DNA from: Micrococcales bacterium
GTDB taxonomy: Bacteria; Actinomycetota; Actinomycetes; S36-B12; UBA5976
Assembly: GCA_024640585.1 (NCBI GenBank)
Contig: JAHEEQ010000043.1
Location: forward strand, 1 to 8,075
Reading direction: 5' to 3'
Length of the DNA: 8,075 nt
In this document: piece after piece, positions 1 to 6,959 of the stretch
Layout of the letters: the number at the start of each line of letters is the position of its first letter
How positions within the stretch are numbered: the first letter of the stretch is position 1
Notes under the pieces: generated by a model
Databases searched by the model: none
What the model saw: only the letters and a program-made list of their open reading frames with translations
What the model was told of the DNA's origin: nothing
Position numbers and translations under genes: made by a program

Positions 1-851
<851 letters not shown>

Positions 852-861
852 TTCCCTGAAA

Positions 862-1365
862 CTACGCTGGCGGCATTCGGTCAAGAACAGATCGGATTGC
901 CGCCAGCGCTGTTTCTGCGTCATTTATTGTGATGACAAAAACTCGACCGTTAGAAAAATCAAATCGCAAACCAGGTCCGCGGCGCATTACAGCTGCAGTT
1001 GCTTTTTTCCATGGAACCCAGCGAAAACCCCAGCCACCCCATTGGGTTGGTTCAACTTGAATTACGCGCACGCTCGCAACCCGATTCCAATCTATTTTCT
1101 GAAATGGGTATACCCAATAACCGTAACGAATAAAGAATCCATCTTCTCTTACTTCAACAATCAATTTGCTGAAAGTTACAACTGCACCGTATGCAAGAAC
1201 TAGCACCAATCCAAGGAAAAACCATCCCCAACCGTGAATTTGTTTTTCTGGTCTTGCAGTGTCATTCAAAACATAAGAAAGTGCAAAAATGATTGCAAGA
1301 ATTGGTGTAATTCCAAAGCGAAGTAATTTGTTTTCAATACTTCCACGCCAAATTGGCTCGGACAT
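862..1365 (-). CDS. Two-helix membrane protein with PH-like C-terminal domain, function unknown
   Basis: 167 aa, not assigned to a named family. Seen: a short N-terminus, two hydrophobic helices at about residues 17-33 and 45-65, then a soluble beta-rich stretch (KLIVEVREDGFFIRYG..., residues 68-160). The soluble part resembles bacterial PH-like domains of small membrane proteins. It is rich in tryptophan, with a conspicuous WGGWGFRWVPW block at 109-119 followed by RRGPGLRFDFSNGRVFVITIND. The last part reads like the closing strands of a PH fold that ends in a helix (AETALAAIRSVLDRM). The ATG lies 3 bp after the yqeY stop, and only a weak AGG lies upstream, so translation is probably coupled to yqeY. 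The terminator-like stem at 865-908 sits in its last codons. The protein is very likely real; its role is unknown. Confidence 0.8.
   Translation of the reverse strand: MSEPIWRGSIENKLLRFGITPILAIIFALSYVLNDTARPEKQIHGWGWFFLGLVLVLAYGAVVTFSKLIVEVREDGFFIRYGYWVYPFQKIDWNRVASVRVIQVEPTQWGGWGFRWVPWKKATAAVMRRGPGLRFDFSNGRVFVITINDAETALAAIRSVLDRMPPA
865..908. terminator. 11-bp perfect GC-rich inverted repeat, probable bidirectional terminator
   Basis: CGCTGGCGGCA (865-875) and TGCCGCCAGCG (898-908) are exact reverse complements around a 22-nt loop. The stem starts 14 bp after the asd stop and lies inside the last codons of the convergent membrane protein gene. The arms encode its ALAA and MPPA residues. It is strikingly GC-rich for this window. 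Neither side has a long T run (GTTTCTG on one side, TAGTTTC on the other), so it is not a textbook intrinsic terminator. Actinobacterial terminators often lack the U tract. The function is inferred from position and stem strength. Confidence 0.55.
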
Positions 1366-1368
1366 TTG

Positions 1369-1833
1369 CTATGCGCCTAACGCTTTCTTCACTGCCGCAG
1401 CAACTTGACCACCATCAGCACGACCGGTGACTTGTGGGGTAACAATTTTCATTACTCCGCCCATCGCTTTCATGCCTTCTGCGCCAGTTGCAGCGACTTC
1501 TGCGACTGCTTTTGCAATGATGTCAGCAACTTCGGATTCGGTCAGTTGAGCTGGTAAGTATTTATCAAGCACTTTCAATTCAGATGCTTCGATGTCGGCA
1601 AGATCTTGTCGGTTTGCTTGTTCGTATGCCTCAATCGATTCGCGACGTTTTTTTGCTTCTTTGCTAAGGACTGAAATAACTTCGGCATCACTTAGTTCTC
1701 GAGCTTCTTTTCCAGAAACTTCCTCATTTGTGATGGCGGCTAGTGCCATTCGGAGAGTGCCCAAAGTGACCTTGTCAGCGGCTTTGGTTGCAGTTGTTAA
1801 ATCGGCTTGAAGTGTGGCTTTTAGTTCGCTCAT
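1369..1833 (-). CDS. GatB/YqeY domain protein
   Basis: 154 aa, the usual length of stand-alone YqeY proteins. The sequence is almost entirely helical. Family features are visible: TLRMALAAITNEE near residues 26-38, KEAKKRRESIEAYEQANRQDLADIEASE in the middle, LDKYLPAQLTESE, and the C-terminal MGGVMK...VTGRADGGQVAAAVKKAL. The domain resembles the tRNA-binding tail of the GatB subunit of Asp/Glu-tRNA amidotransferase; the stand-alone form has no settled function. The start is ATG at 1833, since AGGA lies 7 nt upstream and the protein then begins MSELKATLQ, as in homologues. A longer frame from 1896 would run through the start of the divergent phosphoesterase and is rejected. It is first in a two-gene unit with the membrane protein downstream, and is divergent from the phosphoesterase with only 25 bp between starts. 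Confidence 0.9.
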   Translation of the reverse strand: MSELKATLQADLTTATKAADKVTLGTLRMALAAITNEEVSGKEARELSDAEVISVLSKEAKKRRESIEAYEQANRQDLADIEASELKVLDKYLPAQLTESEVADIIAKAVAEVAATGAEGMKAMGGVMKIVTPQVTGRADGGQVAAAVKKALGA

Positions 1834-1858
1834 AAGGACATCCTGCCACGATAGGGGC

Positions 1859-2743
1859 GTGGAACCCATTTCTTCGTGGATTGCAGGCCTTGGCATAACT
1901 GCAGGTGCAGGTCTTGCGTACAGTGCTGGCTACGAAGTGCGCGCATACACACTTCGAGAAAAAACAATTCCAGTATTACCTGAGAATTCAAAGAGTTTAA
2001 AAATACTGCATCTCAGCGATTTGCACATGACACCACACCAATTTAAAAAGCAGGAATGGATTTCAGAACTTGCAGAACTAAAACCTGATTTGGTTGTAGT
2101 GACCGGTGATTTTCTAGCGCATATGAAGTCGGTACCAAGTGTGCTTGGCGCTTTTAGTGCATTTCAAGGCGTACCAGGGGTTTTTGTTTTTGGTTCAAAC
2201 GACTACTTCGAACCAAGTTTGAAAAACCCTGCACGGTATCTTTTTAAACCAGACGGAAAATTAATTGGTGGAGTTGAACTTCCATGGCAGGATTTGAAAA
2301 CAGGACTTGAAGAACTGGGCTGGATTGACCTAACCCACGTCCGTGCTGAGATCACAATCAAAAACACCCGCATTGAATTTCGCGGTGTTGATGATCCGCA
2401 TCTTGGCTACGATGATTATGAAACGGTTGCAGGCAGGCCGAATGGAAATGCTTTTGCAATTGGAGTAACGCATGCACCTTATTTGCGTATCCTCGATGCA
2501 ATGAGTGCAGACCAAGTTCCACTTATTCTTGCGGGTCACACACATGGCGGACAGCTTTGTTTGCCATTGCTCGGCGCTTTAGTAACAAATTGCGATTTAG
2601 ACACGAGACGCGCAAAAGGATTGCACAAGTATGGCGATTCGTGGATGCATATTTCTGCAGGACTAGGCACAAATCCATACACACCAGTTCGCTTTGCTTG
2701 TCGTCCAGAAGCAACTTTGCTGACACTCACTGCACCTAATTGA
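1859..2743 (+). CDS. Calcineurin-like metallophosphoesterase, probably membrane-anchored
   Basis: 294 aa from GTG 1859 (MEPISSWIAG...). A weak hydrophobic N-terminus (residues 7-24) and GYEVRAYTLRE precede the phosphoesterase domain. Metal-site motifs in order: D54-L-H56 (SDLH), G83-D84, the GSND block with N114, H205 (GVTHAPYLR) and H227-T-H229 (GHTHGGQ). The third motif is GSND rather than GNH(D/E), so the usual His is replaced; from memory the actinobacterial relatives share this. The substrate is unknown; related enzymes act on phosphodiesters or UDP-sugar lipids. No Shine-Dalgarno is well placed. AGGGG ends only 1 nt before the GTG. A poor -10 (CACGAT, 1847-1852) sits at -12 to -7, so the gene could be leaderless. 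A longer start at GTG 1814 would overlap the divergent yqeY and add residues unlike the family. The gene heads the run toward frnE and dcd. Confidence 0.9.
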   Translation: MEPISSWIAGLGITAGAGLAYSAGYEVRAYTLREKTIPVLPENSKSLKILHLSDLHMTPHQFKKQEWISELAELKPDLVVVTGDFLAHMKSVPSVLGAFSAFQGVPGVFVFGSNDYFEPSLKNPARYLFKPDGKLIGGVELPWQDLKTGLEELGWIDLTHVRAEITIKNTRIEFRGVDDPHLGYDDYETVAGRPNGNAFAIGVTHAPYLRILDAMSADQVPLILAGHTHGGQLCLPLLGALVTNCDLDTRRAKGLHKYGDSWMHISAGLGTNPYTPVRFACRPEATLLTLTAPN

Positions 2744-2752
2744 TAGTTAGCG

Positions 2753-2758
2753 TAGGTT
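2753..2758 (+). promoter_or_regulatory. Putative -10 box TAGGTT for leaderless frnE
   Basis: TAGGTT matches TAnnnT and occupies exactly -12 to -7 relative to ATG 2765, so transcription would begin at or next to the A of the start codon. The same bases contain the only Shine-Dalgarno-like AGG (2754-2756), so a weak ribosome-binding role is the alternative. No clear -35 was seen. Confidence 0.4.
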
Positions 2759-2764
2759 TTGCAT

Positions 2765-3391
2765 ATGCGTATTGACGTTTGGTCCGATGTAGTTTGCCCT
2801 TGGTGTTACATAGGTTTTGTTCGACTTCACAAAGCAATCGAGCAGCTTGGACTTGATGTAGAGCTGTATCACCATTCATACCAGCTAGATAAAGACGCAA
2901 CCGAAGAGCCTTATCTACAAGTTGAAAACTTGGCTGATAAGTACGGCATCACAGTTGAACAGGCAACAGACATGATGAGTGATGTTTCTGATGTAGCAGC
3001 AACTGAAGGTCTTCATTATCAACTTTCAAAAACTTATGGCGCAAACACACTGCTTGCTCATCGCTTGTTGATGCTGGCAGCTGAACGCGGAGTGCATCAC
3101 GAATTGTTGTTCAAACTTTTTAATGGATATTTCGAGAAAGCTGAAAAGATTTTCTCAGTTGATGACTTACGACCATTCGCAGAAGCTGTCGGTATCACAT
3201 ATGACGAACTAAAAGACCTTTCCACATCAGACAAATATCTAGATGTCGTACAGACGGATAAAGCATTGGCTGAAGAACTCAATATCCGCGGAGTGCCATT
3301 CTTCGTTTTTAACCAAAGAATCGCAGTTGCTGGCGCAGAGACCACAGATTTGTTTGTGCAGGCACTTCAACGCGCAATGCATGAGGGGTAA
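2765..3391 (+). CDS. FrnE-type DsbA-family thiol oxidoreductase
   Basis: 208 aa. Begins MRIDVWSDVVCPWCYIG, the FrnE signature, with the CPWC redox pair at Cys11/Cys14 directly after the first strand. An alpha-helical insertion follows (AHRLLMLAAERG... KAEKIFSVDDLRPFAEAVGI). The cis-Pro loop is RGVPFFVF (Pro178), then AVAGAE as the closing strand and a final helix. This is the thioredoxin fold with a helical insert. There is no signal peptide or membrane helix, so it should be cytosolic. Family members act as thiol oxidoreductases or isomerases or are annotated as 2-hydroxychromene-2-carboxylate isomerase-like. ATG 2765 is preferred to the in-frame TTG 2759, which would add only Met-His before the conserved MRID. 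It lies 21 bp after the phosphoesterase gene. The substrate is unknown. Confidence 0.92.
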   Translation: MRIDVWSDVVCPWCYIGFVRLHKAIEQLGLDVELYHHSYQLDKDATEEPYLQVENLADKYGITVEQATDMMSDVSDVAATEGLHYQLSKTYGANTLLAHRLLMLAAERGVHHELLFKLFNGYFEKAEKIFSVDDLRPFAEAVGITYDELKDLSTSDKYLDVVQTDKALAEELNIRGVPFFVFNQRIAVAGAETTDLFVQALQRAMHEG

Positions 3392-3419
3392 ACAGTCCAA
3401 GGCTGTCAGCGCAAGCATC

Positions 3420-3457
3420 TAGGTTGCCGACAAGTTCTCAAGGCTCTTTAGGGGGAG
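3420..3457 (+). promoter_or_regulatory. Possible -10 box and strong Shine-Dalgarno of the zinc-ribbon gene
   Basis: The 68-bp gap after frnE holds TAGGTT (3420-3425), the same hexamer as before frnE, and AGGGGGAG (3450-3457) just upstream of ATG 3460. If used, the box would give a 5' leader of about 28 nt. The purine run decides the start in favour of ATG 3460 over the in-frame TTG 3424. No -35 is evident. No hairpin terminator after frnE was found. Confidence 0.4.
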
Positions 3458-3459
3458 TT

Positions 3460-3717
3460 ATGAAAAGACCAATCAAACTTTGGGACATTTACATGTTCGT
3501 TGTCACGATGATTTCGTTGGCATTTTGGGGATCCTCTGGCAGCGGAATGGCGGCCATAATTTTGTTCGGTTTTCTATGGCTAATAGGTGCGCCATTCAAA
3601 TTCACATCCTGGGCATCCAATCGCCTAAACAGCAGGCCATGCCCAGTGTGCGGAAATCGAGTGCCAAATGGCCAAACTCAGTGCGGCTCGTGCGGTACGG
3701 ACTTTCGCCTTCGCTAA
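3460..3717 (+). CDS. Small two-helix membrane protein with C-terminal zinc ribbon
   Basis: 85 aa, family not recognised. Seen: basic start MKRPIKLWD, a hydrophobic helix at about residues 10-23, a Gly/Ser turn (GSSGSG), a second helix at about 30-46, a polar linker (KFTSWASNRLNSR), then Cys61-Pro-Val-Cys64 and Cys75-Gly-Ser-Cys78 as a compact zinc ribbon ending FRLR. The ribbon should face the cytosol if the positive-inside rule holds (basic residues at both ends). Such ribbons bind zinc and often mediate protein or nucleic-acid contacts; no enzymatic function is implied. A strong AGGGGGAG precedes ATG 3460. Its TAA stop is also the first half of a possible -10 box for dcd, 9 bp downstream. 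Whether it works with FrnE (a thiol oxidoreductase) or Dcd is unknown. Confidence 0.8.
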   Translation: MKRPIKLWDIYMFVVTMISLAFWGSSGSGMAAIILFGFLWLIGAPFKFTSWASNRLNSRPCPVCGNRVPNGQTQCGSCGTDFRLR

Positions 3718-3720
3718 CCT
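3715..3720 (+). promoter_or_regulatory. Putative -10 box TAACCT for leaderless dcd, overlapping upstream stop
   Basis: TAACCT lies at -12 to -7 from ATG 3727, and its first three bases are the stop codon of the zinc-ribbon gene. No Shine-Dalgarno exists in the 9-bp gap (CCTTCGCGC). The geometry predicts a transcript that starts at the dcd ATG. No good -35 was seen. Confidence 0.45.
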
Positions 3721-3726
3721 TCGCGC

Positions 3727-4305
3727 ATGCTTTTATCTGACCGCGACATCAAGGCCGACGTAGCTGCTGGCCGCATCAAATTAGAACCTTACGACGAAGC
3801 AATGGTCCAACCTGCCAGCGTTGATATTCGCCTCGATCGTTTCTTCCGTACATTTGAAAACCACCGCTACCAGTTCATCGATCCGCGCCAGAATCAAGAA
3901 GACATGACTCGCATGGTTGAAGTATCACCAGATGAAGCATTCGTATTGCATCCAGGCGAATTCGTACTCGGCTCAACTTTTGAAGTTGTGACTCTTCCAG
4001 ACGACATTGCTGCTCGTGTTGAAGGAAAATCTTCTCTTGGTCGCCTTGGCTTGCTAACTCACGCAACCGCAGGTTTCGTAGATCCAGGATTCTCTGGCCA
4101 CATCACTTTGGAATTGAGCAACGTTTCAAATCTTCCTGTAACTCTTTGGCCAGGTATGAAAATCGGACAGCTCTGTTTCATCAAGATGTCCAGCCCATCT
4201 GAGCACCCATACGGTTCAAGTGTTTATGGTTCTCGTTACCAAAACCAACGCGGACCAACCCCAAGCCGTTCTTACCAAAACTTCCACATCACAGACGTTT
4301 CTTAA
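3727..4305 (+). CDS. dcd: dCTP deaminase, probably bifunctional deaminase/dUTPase (dUMP-forming)
   Basis: 192 aa. Converts dCTP to dUTP and, in the bifunctional type, on to dUMP and pyrophosphate, feeding thymidylate synthesis and limiting uracil in DNA. It acts as a cytosolic homotrimer. Begins [17 protein letters not shown]. Core: [13 protein letters not shown] (74-86), [18 protein letters not shown] (99-116), [14 protein letters not shown] (119-132) with Glu129 as the catalytic general base, [12 protein letters not shown] (140-151), and the C-terminal lid SEHPYGSS...[19 protein letters not shown]. The sequence and length closely resemble the Mycobacterium tuberculosis enzyme, known to be bifunctional, including Ala115 in THATAG. 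Bifunctionality here is inferred from that likeness. It has no Shine-Dalgarno and is probably leaderless. It ends 1 bp from the convergent PBP gene. Confidence 0.97.
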   Translation: MLLSDRDIKADVAAGRIKLEPYDEAMVQPASVDIRLDRFFRTFENHRYQFIDPRQNQEDMTRMVEVSPDEAFVLHPGEFVLGSTFEVVTLPDDIAARVEGKSSLGRLGLLTHATAGFVDPGFSGHITLELSNVSNLPVTLWPGMKIGQLCFIKMSSPSEHPYGSSVYGSRYQNQRGPTPSRSYQNFHITDVS

Positions 4306-4306
4306 T

Positions 4307-6400
4307 TTAAGGCGTTTCGCTTTCGCTAGGTGCTGGAGTTGGTTCTAAAACTTCGTCGCTAACCACGTTTGCTGGAAGTTTAAATTTAAATTTATGTTTT
4401 GGAATTTCTTTTAAAGCATTCAGCATGGATTGTTTCCAAATTGGCCCAGGTAAAGTCGAACCAAACACATCTTCATAAAACCGACCGTTAATTTCAATGT
4501 TCTGCATTGGGAAGCGGTACCCACCTCGCGGATCACCAACCCAAACTGTTGCTTCTAAATCTGGTGTGTACCCACTAAACCAAACTGCCGCAGAGTCATT
4601 TGTTGTGCCAGTTTTTCCAGCAGCATCGCGCCCAATTGCAAGTCCTGCACCAGTGCTACCTGGGTAACCTGTAATGACACTCTGCAAGACTTTTGTTACA
4701 CCATCTGCGACCTCAGGCTTTATGACTTGCATACATTGGCTGGTGCCGATTGGAAGTGCAACGCCATCTCGATCTACAACGGACAAAATCACACGAGGTT
4801 TGCAATACAAACCATGAGCAGCAAATGTTGCATAAGCGGTTGCGACAGAAAGTGGAGTGACTTCATTTGCACCGAGCACAAAGGATGGAACGCGAGCAAG
4901 TGAAGCTCCGCTACCAGTTCTCACGCCCATTGATTCTGCAATTTCCGCTGGCCGACAAATTCCAGTTTTCTCTTCGAGTGCTACGTAGTAATTGTTAACA
5001 GAATACGCCGTTCCGGTAAACATGTTGTAGTAACCACCACCGTGAAAATTCTTTGCAGTGTAAGGCGGGAAAACATCAGTTCCTTCACAGTTGTAGAAGT
5101 TTGTGTAGGTAGATTCTCTAGGCGCTTTGATTTCTTCATACGCGCTAAAGCCCATTTCAATTGCGGCCGCTAAAACAAACACTTTGAAAGTGGAACCTGC
5201 CTGCATCCCGATAGTTCCACCCATGCCACGATCGGTGTTGTAGTTGTATGTTGTTTTGCCGCGACCAGTTGTTCCCCAAACTCGGTTTTGCGCCATGGCG
5301 ATGACATCGCCAGTGCCAGGACGCATCATGGTGATTGCGGCAGCTTTGTTGCTCTTGTCTTTTGGTGGGATGTATTTGTTTACTGCTTTTTGTGCTCCAG
5401 TTTGCGCTGTCACATCTAGCGTAGTGGTGATTGTTAATCCACCTTTTCGAAGAAGCGCATCTCTTTCGGCAAGTGTTGCGCCAAAAGCTGGACTACTTCT
5501 AACAACCTTGATTACATAATCACAAAAGAAAGGCGCAATTGAAGAAGTGCATCCGTTTGAATTTGTAGTTGGATTCATTATGTTTGAAAGTGGTTGCTTG
5601 GCTGTGGCATCTGCTTGCGTTTGTGTGATGTAGCCGAGCTCTGCCATTCGATTTAAGACCACATGGCGCCTTGTGGCTGCTGCCTCTGGATGTCGAATCG
5701 GGTCGTAACCGTATGGTTGTTGAACTAATCCGGCCAACAGTGAACTTTCTGCAAGTGTTAGTTGAGATGCGGACTTAGAAAAGTACCTTCTGGCTGCTGC
5801 TTCAACACCATAAGCGCCACTGCCGAAATAAGCGATGTTTAGATAGCCTTCAAGAATCTGCTTTTTTGTCATTTGCTTTTCTATCGCAAGTGAATATCTA
5901 AGCTCTTGAAGTTTGCGGGTATAAGACCGTTCAGTTGCTGCAGCAATTTCTTGATCTGATTTTGCAGAACCTAACAAAATGTTTTTCACATATTGTTGTG
6001 TAATTGTTGAGCCACCCTGAACATCGCCACTGGTTGCATTGCTGATAAGGGCTCGCAAAGTTCCACGTAAATCAAATCCGTGGTGCGAATAAAATCGAGA
6101 ATCTTCAATCGCGACTATCGAATCTTGCATGATGGGTGCTATTTCCGAAATCGGAACCTCAATGCGGTCTTGGTAATACAGAGTTGCAATTTTGGTTCCG
6201 TCAGCTGCCAAAATCACAGTGCGCTGTGGAAGTGGCGGTTTTGTCAGGGTGGAAGGTATGCCGTTATATCCATTGAAAGATCCGTTGGTGACGATTCCAA
6301 CTGCGGCGAGTACTGGCAGTAGTGCGCCAGAGAGCATTACACCCATTACGATACTTAATATCGTTATTACTGCGATAACCCTCGCATACACATCTCGCAC
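4307..6400 (-). CDS. Class A penicillin-binding protein (transglycosylase/transpeptidase), PonA-like
   Basis: 697 aa. Polymerises glycan strands from lipid II and cross-links peptides, outside the membrane. A short cytosolic tip and membrane helix (about 8-37) are followed by the GT51 domain: EDSRFYSHHG at 99-108 with catalytic Glu99, GGSTITQQ at 129-136, and RKLQELRYSLAIEKQMTKKQI around 162-181. The transpeptidase has S403-T-F-K406 (nucleophile Ser403), S467-V-N469 and K596-T-G598. It ends in a short P/S/E/T-rich tail; the PASTA domain of mycobacterial PonA proteins is absent. Six cysteines (284, 293, 438, 482, 533, 556) all lie after the GT domain and could form three disulfides. The start is GTG 6400 just before the membrane helix. 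No Shine-Dalgarno is present, but a TAGGCT box lies at -12 to -7. It is divergent from ridA and corresponds by context to the mycobacterial ponA2 position. Confidence 0.95.
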   Translation of the reverse strand: MRDVYARVIAVITILSIVMGVMLSGALLPVLAAVGIVTNGSFNGYNGIPSTLTKPPLPQRTVILAADGTKIATLYYQDRIEVPISEIAPIMQDSIVAIEDSRFYSHHGFDLRGTLRALISNATSGDVQGGSTITQQYVKNILLGSAKSDQEIAAATERSYTRKLQELRYSLAIEKQMTKKQILEGYLNIAYFGSGAYGVEAAARRYFSKSASQLTLAESSLLAGLVQQPYGYDPIRHPEAAATRRHVVLNRMAELGYITQTQADATAKQPLSNIMNPTTNSNGCTSSIAPFFCDYVIKVVRSSPAFGATLAERDALLRKGGLTITTTLDVTAQTGAQKAVNKYIPPKDKSNKAAAITMMRPGTGDVIAMAQNRVWGTTGRGKTTYNYNTDRGMGGTIGMQAGSTFKVFVLAAAIEMGFSAYEEIKAPRESTYTNFYNCEGTDVFPPYTAKNFHGGGYYNMFTGTAYSVNNYYVALEEKTGICRPAEIAESMGVRTGSGASLARVPSFVLGANEVTPLSVATAYATFAAHGLYCKPRVILSVVDRDGVALPIGTSQCMQVIKPEVADGVTKVLQSVITGYPGSTGAGLAIGRDAAGKTGTTNDSAAVWFSGYTPDLEATVWVGDPRGGYRFPMQNIEINGRFYEDVFGSTLPGPIWKQSMLNALKEIPKHKFKFKLPANVVSDEVLEPTPAPSESETP

Positions 6401-6406
6401 GGGTTC

Positions 6407-6412
6407 AGCCTA
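6407..6412 (-). promoter_or_regulatory. Putative -10 box TAGGCT for leaderless PBP gene
   Basis: On the minus strand TAGGCT is followed by GAACCC and the GTG start, placing it exactly at -12 to -7. There is no convincing ribosome-binding site between the box and GTG. The -35 region (around 6430-6435, TTACTT) is poor. The box is 5 bp from the -35 of the opposing ridA promoter, so the two promoters share one short region. Confidence 0.45.
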
Positions 6413-6417
6413 AAAGG

Positions 6418-6445
6418 TTGGCAGGTAATAAGTAAGACTTATATT
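6418..6445 (+). promoter_or_regulatory. Probable sigma-70-type promoter of ridA
   Basis: TTGGCA (6418-6423), a 16-bp spacer and TATATT (6440-6445), which is the best -35/-10 pair in the window. Transcription would start near 6452, giving a leader of about 23 nt that carries the AAGGAG of ridA. A second box, TAGGCT at 6450-6455, could give a shorter leader. The spacer and -10 overlap the palindrome at 6428-6442. Confidence 0.6.
6428..6442. repeat. Palindrome ATAAGT-AAG-ACTTAT in divergent promoter, candidate operator
   Basis: Perfect 6-bp arms around a 3-nt centre, lying in the spacer and the first bases of the -10 of ridA and in the -35 region of the PBP gene. Its position would let one bound protein affect both directions. 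It does not match the Crp/GlxR consensus (TGTGA-N6-TCACA), so this is not evidence of Crp control. A/T-rich sequence makes chance palindromes of this size fairly common. Confidence 0.3.
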
Positions 6446-6474
6446 CATTTAGGCTTGCACCCTTAAGGAGCCAA

Positions 6475-6942
6475 ATGTTTGAAGCGAAAATTGCCGAATT
6501 GGGATTAGTAATTCCAACCGTTCCAGCCCCAATCGCAGCGTATGTTCCAGCGGTCAAAGCAGGTGAATTTGTATTCACTTCAGGGCAATTGCCAACTGTC
6601 GATGGAAAGTTGTTGGCGGAAGGAATAGTCGGAAACAATCCTGGCGATATTGATGTTGAAACCGCAAAGAAGTGCGCCGCTCAAAGTGGTTTGAATGCAC
6701 TTGCTGCTGTAAAAAGCGTAATTGGATCCCTAGACAATGTGGTTCGCATTGTCAAAGTAACTGGTTTTATTGCTTGCCGTCCAGATTTCACAAATCATTC
6801 CGCAATAGTTAATGGTGCAAGTGAATTATTCAAGGAGATATTTGGTGATGCTGGAGTTCATGCTCGTTCATCAGTTGGGATGTCCGCCTTGCCACTAGGC
6901 GCGCCAACCGAAATTGAATTGGTCGTGCAAGTAAGGGGCTAA
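6475..6942 (+). CDS. RidA/YjgF-family protein (enamine/imine deaminase-like)
   Basis: 155 aa, matching the longer RidA subgroup (about 150 aa) rather than the classic 128-aa form. Classic RidA hydrolyses 2-aminoacrylate and related imines made by PLP enzymes, preventing their damage; it is a cytosolic trimer. Seen: FVFTSGQLPTVDGKL (32-46), the helix NALAAVKSVIGSLDNVVRIVKVTGF (74-98), FKEIFGD, then HARSSVG with Arg131 (the likely equivalent of the carboxylate-binding Arg of RidA) and PTEIELVVQV, with Glu146 or Glu148 in the place of the catalytic Glu. Whether this subgroup has the deaminase activity is not certain. AAGGAG sits 4 nt before ATG 6475, the clearest start in the window. It is divergent from the PBP gene and followed after 66 bp by crp, as in the actinobacterial neighbourhood of these genes. 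Confidence 0.9.
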   Translation: MFEAKIAELGLVIPTVPAPIAAYVPAVKAGEFVFTSGQLPTVDGKLLAEGIVGNNPGDIDVETAKKCAAQSGLNALAAVKSVIGSLDNVVRIVKVTGFIACRPDFTNHSAIVNGASELFKEIFGDAGVHARSSVGMSALPLGAPTEIELVVQVRG

Positions 6943-6959
6943 AGGCTCATAAATAAACG

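Noticed and set aside
1846..1862. CCACG...CGTGG inverted repeat between yqeY and the phosphoesterase
   Set aside because: Arms of 5 bp are too short to separate from chance, although the divergent position is suggestive.
1834..1896. Longer N-terminus for the YqeY protein (start at 1896)
   Set aside because: The added 21 residues are unlike the family and would overlap the phosphoesterase start; AGGA 7 nt before ATG 1833 supports the shorter form.
3392..3459. tRNA or terminator between frnE and the zinc-ribbon gene; CAAGGCT direct repeat (3398-3404, 3439-3445)
   Set aside because: No cloverleaf or stable stem could be drawn, and a single 7-bp direct repeat is expected by chance.
5244..5519. 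Hydrophobic open frame antisense to the PBP gene
   Set aside because: Hydrophobicity is a by-product of reading the complement of PBP codons; the PBP frame covers it with intact motifs.
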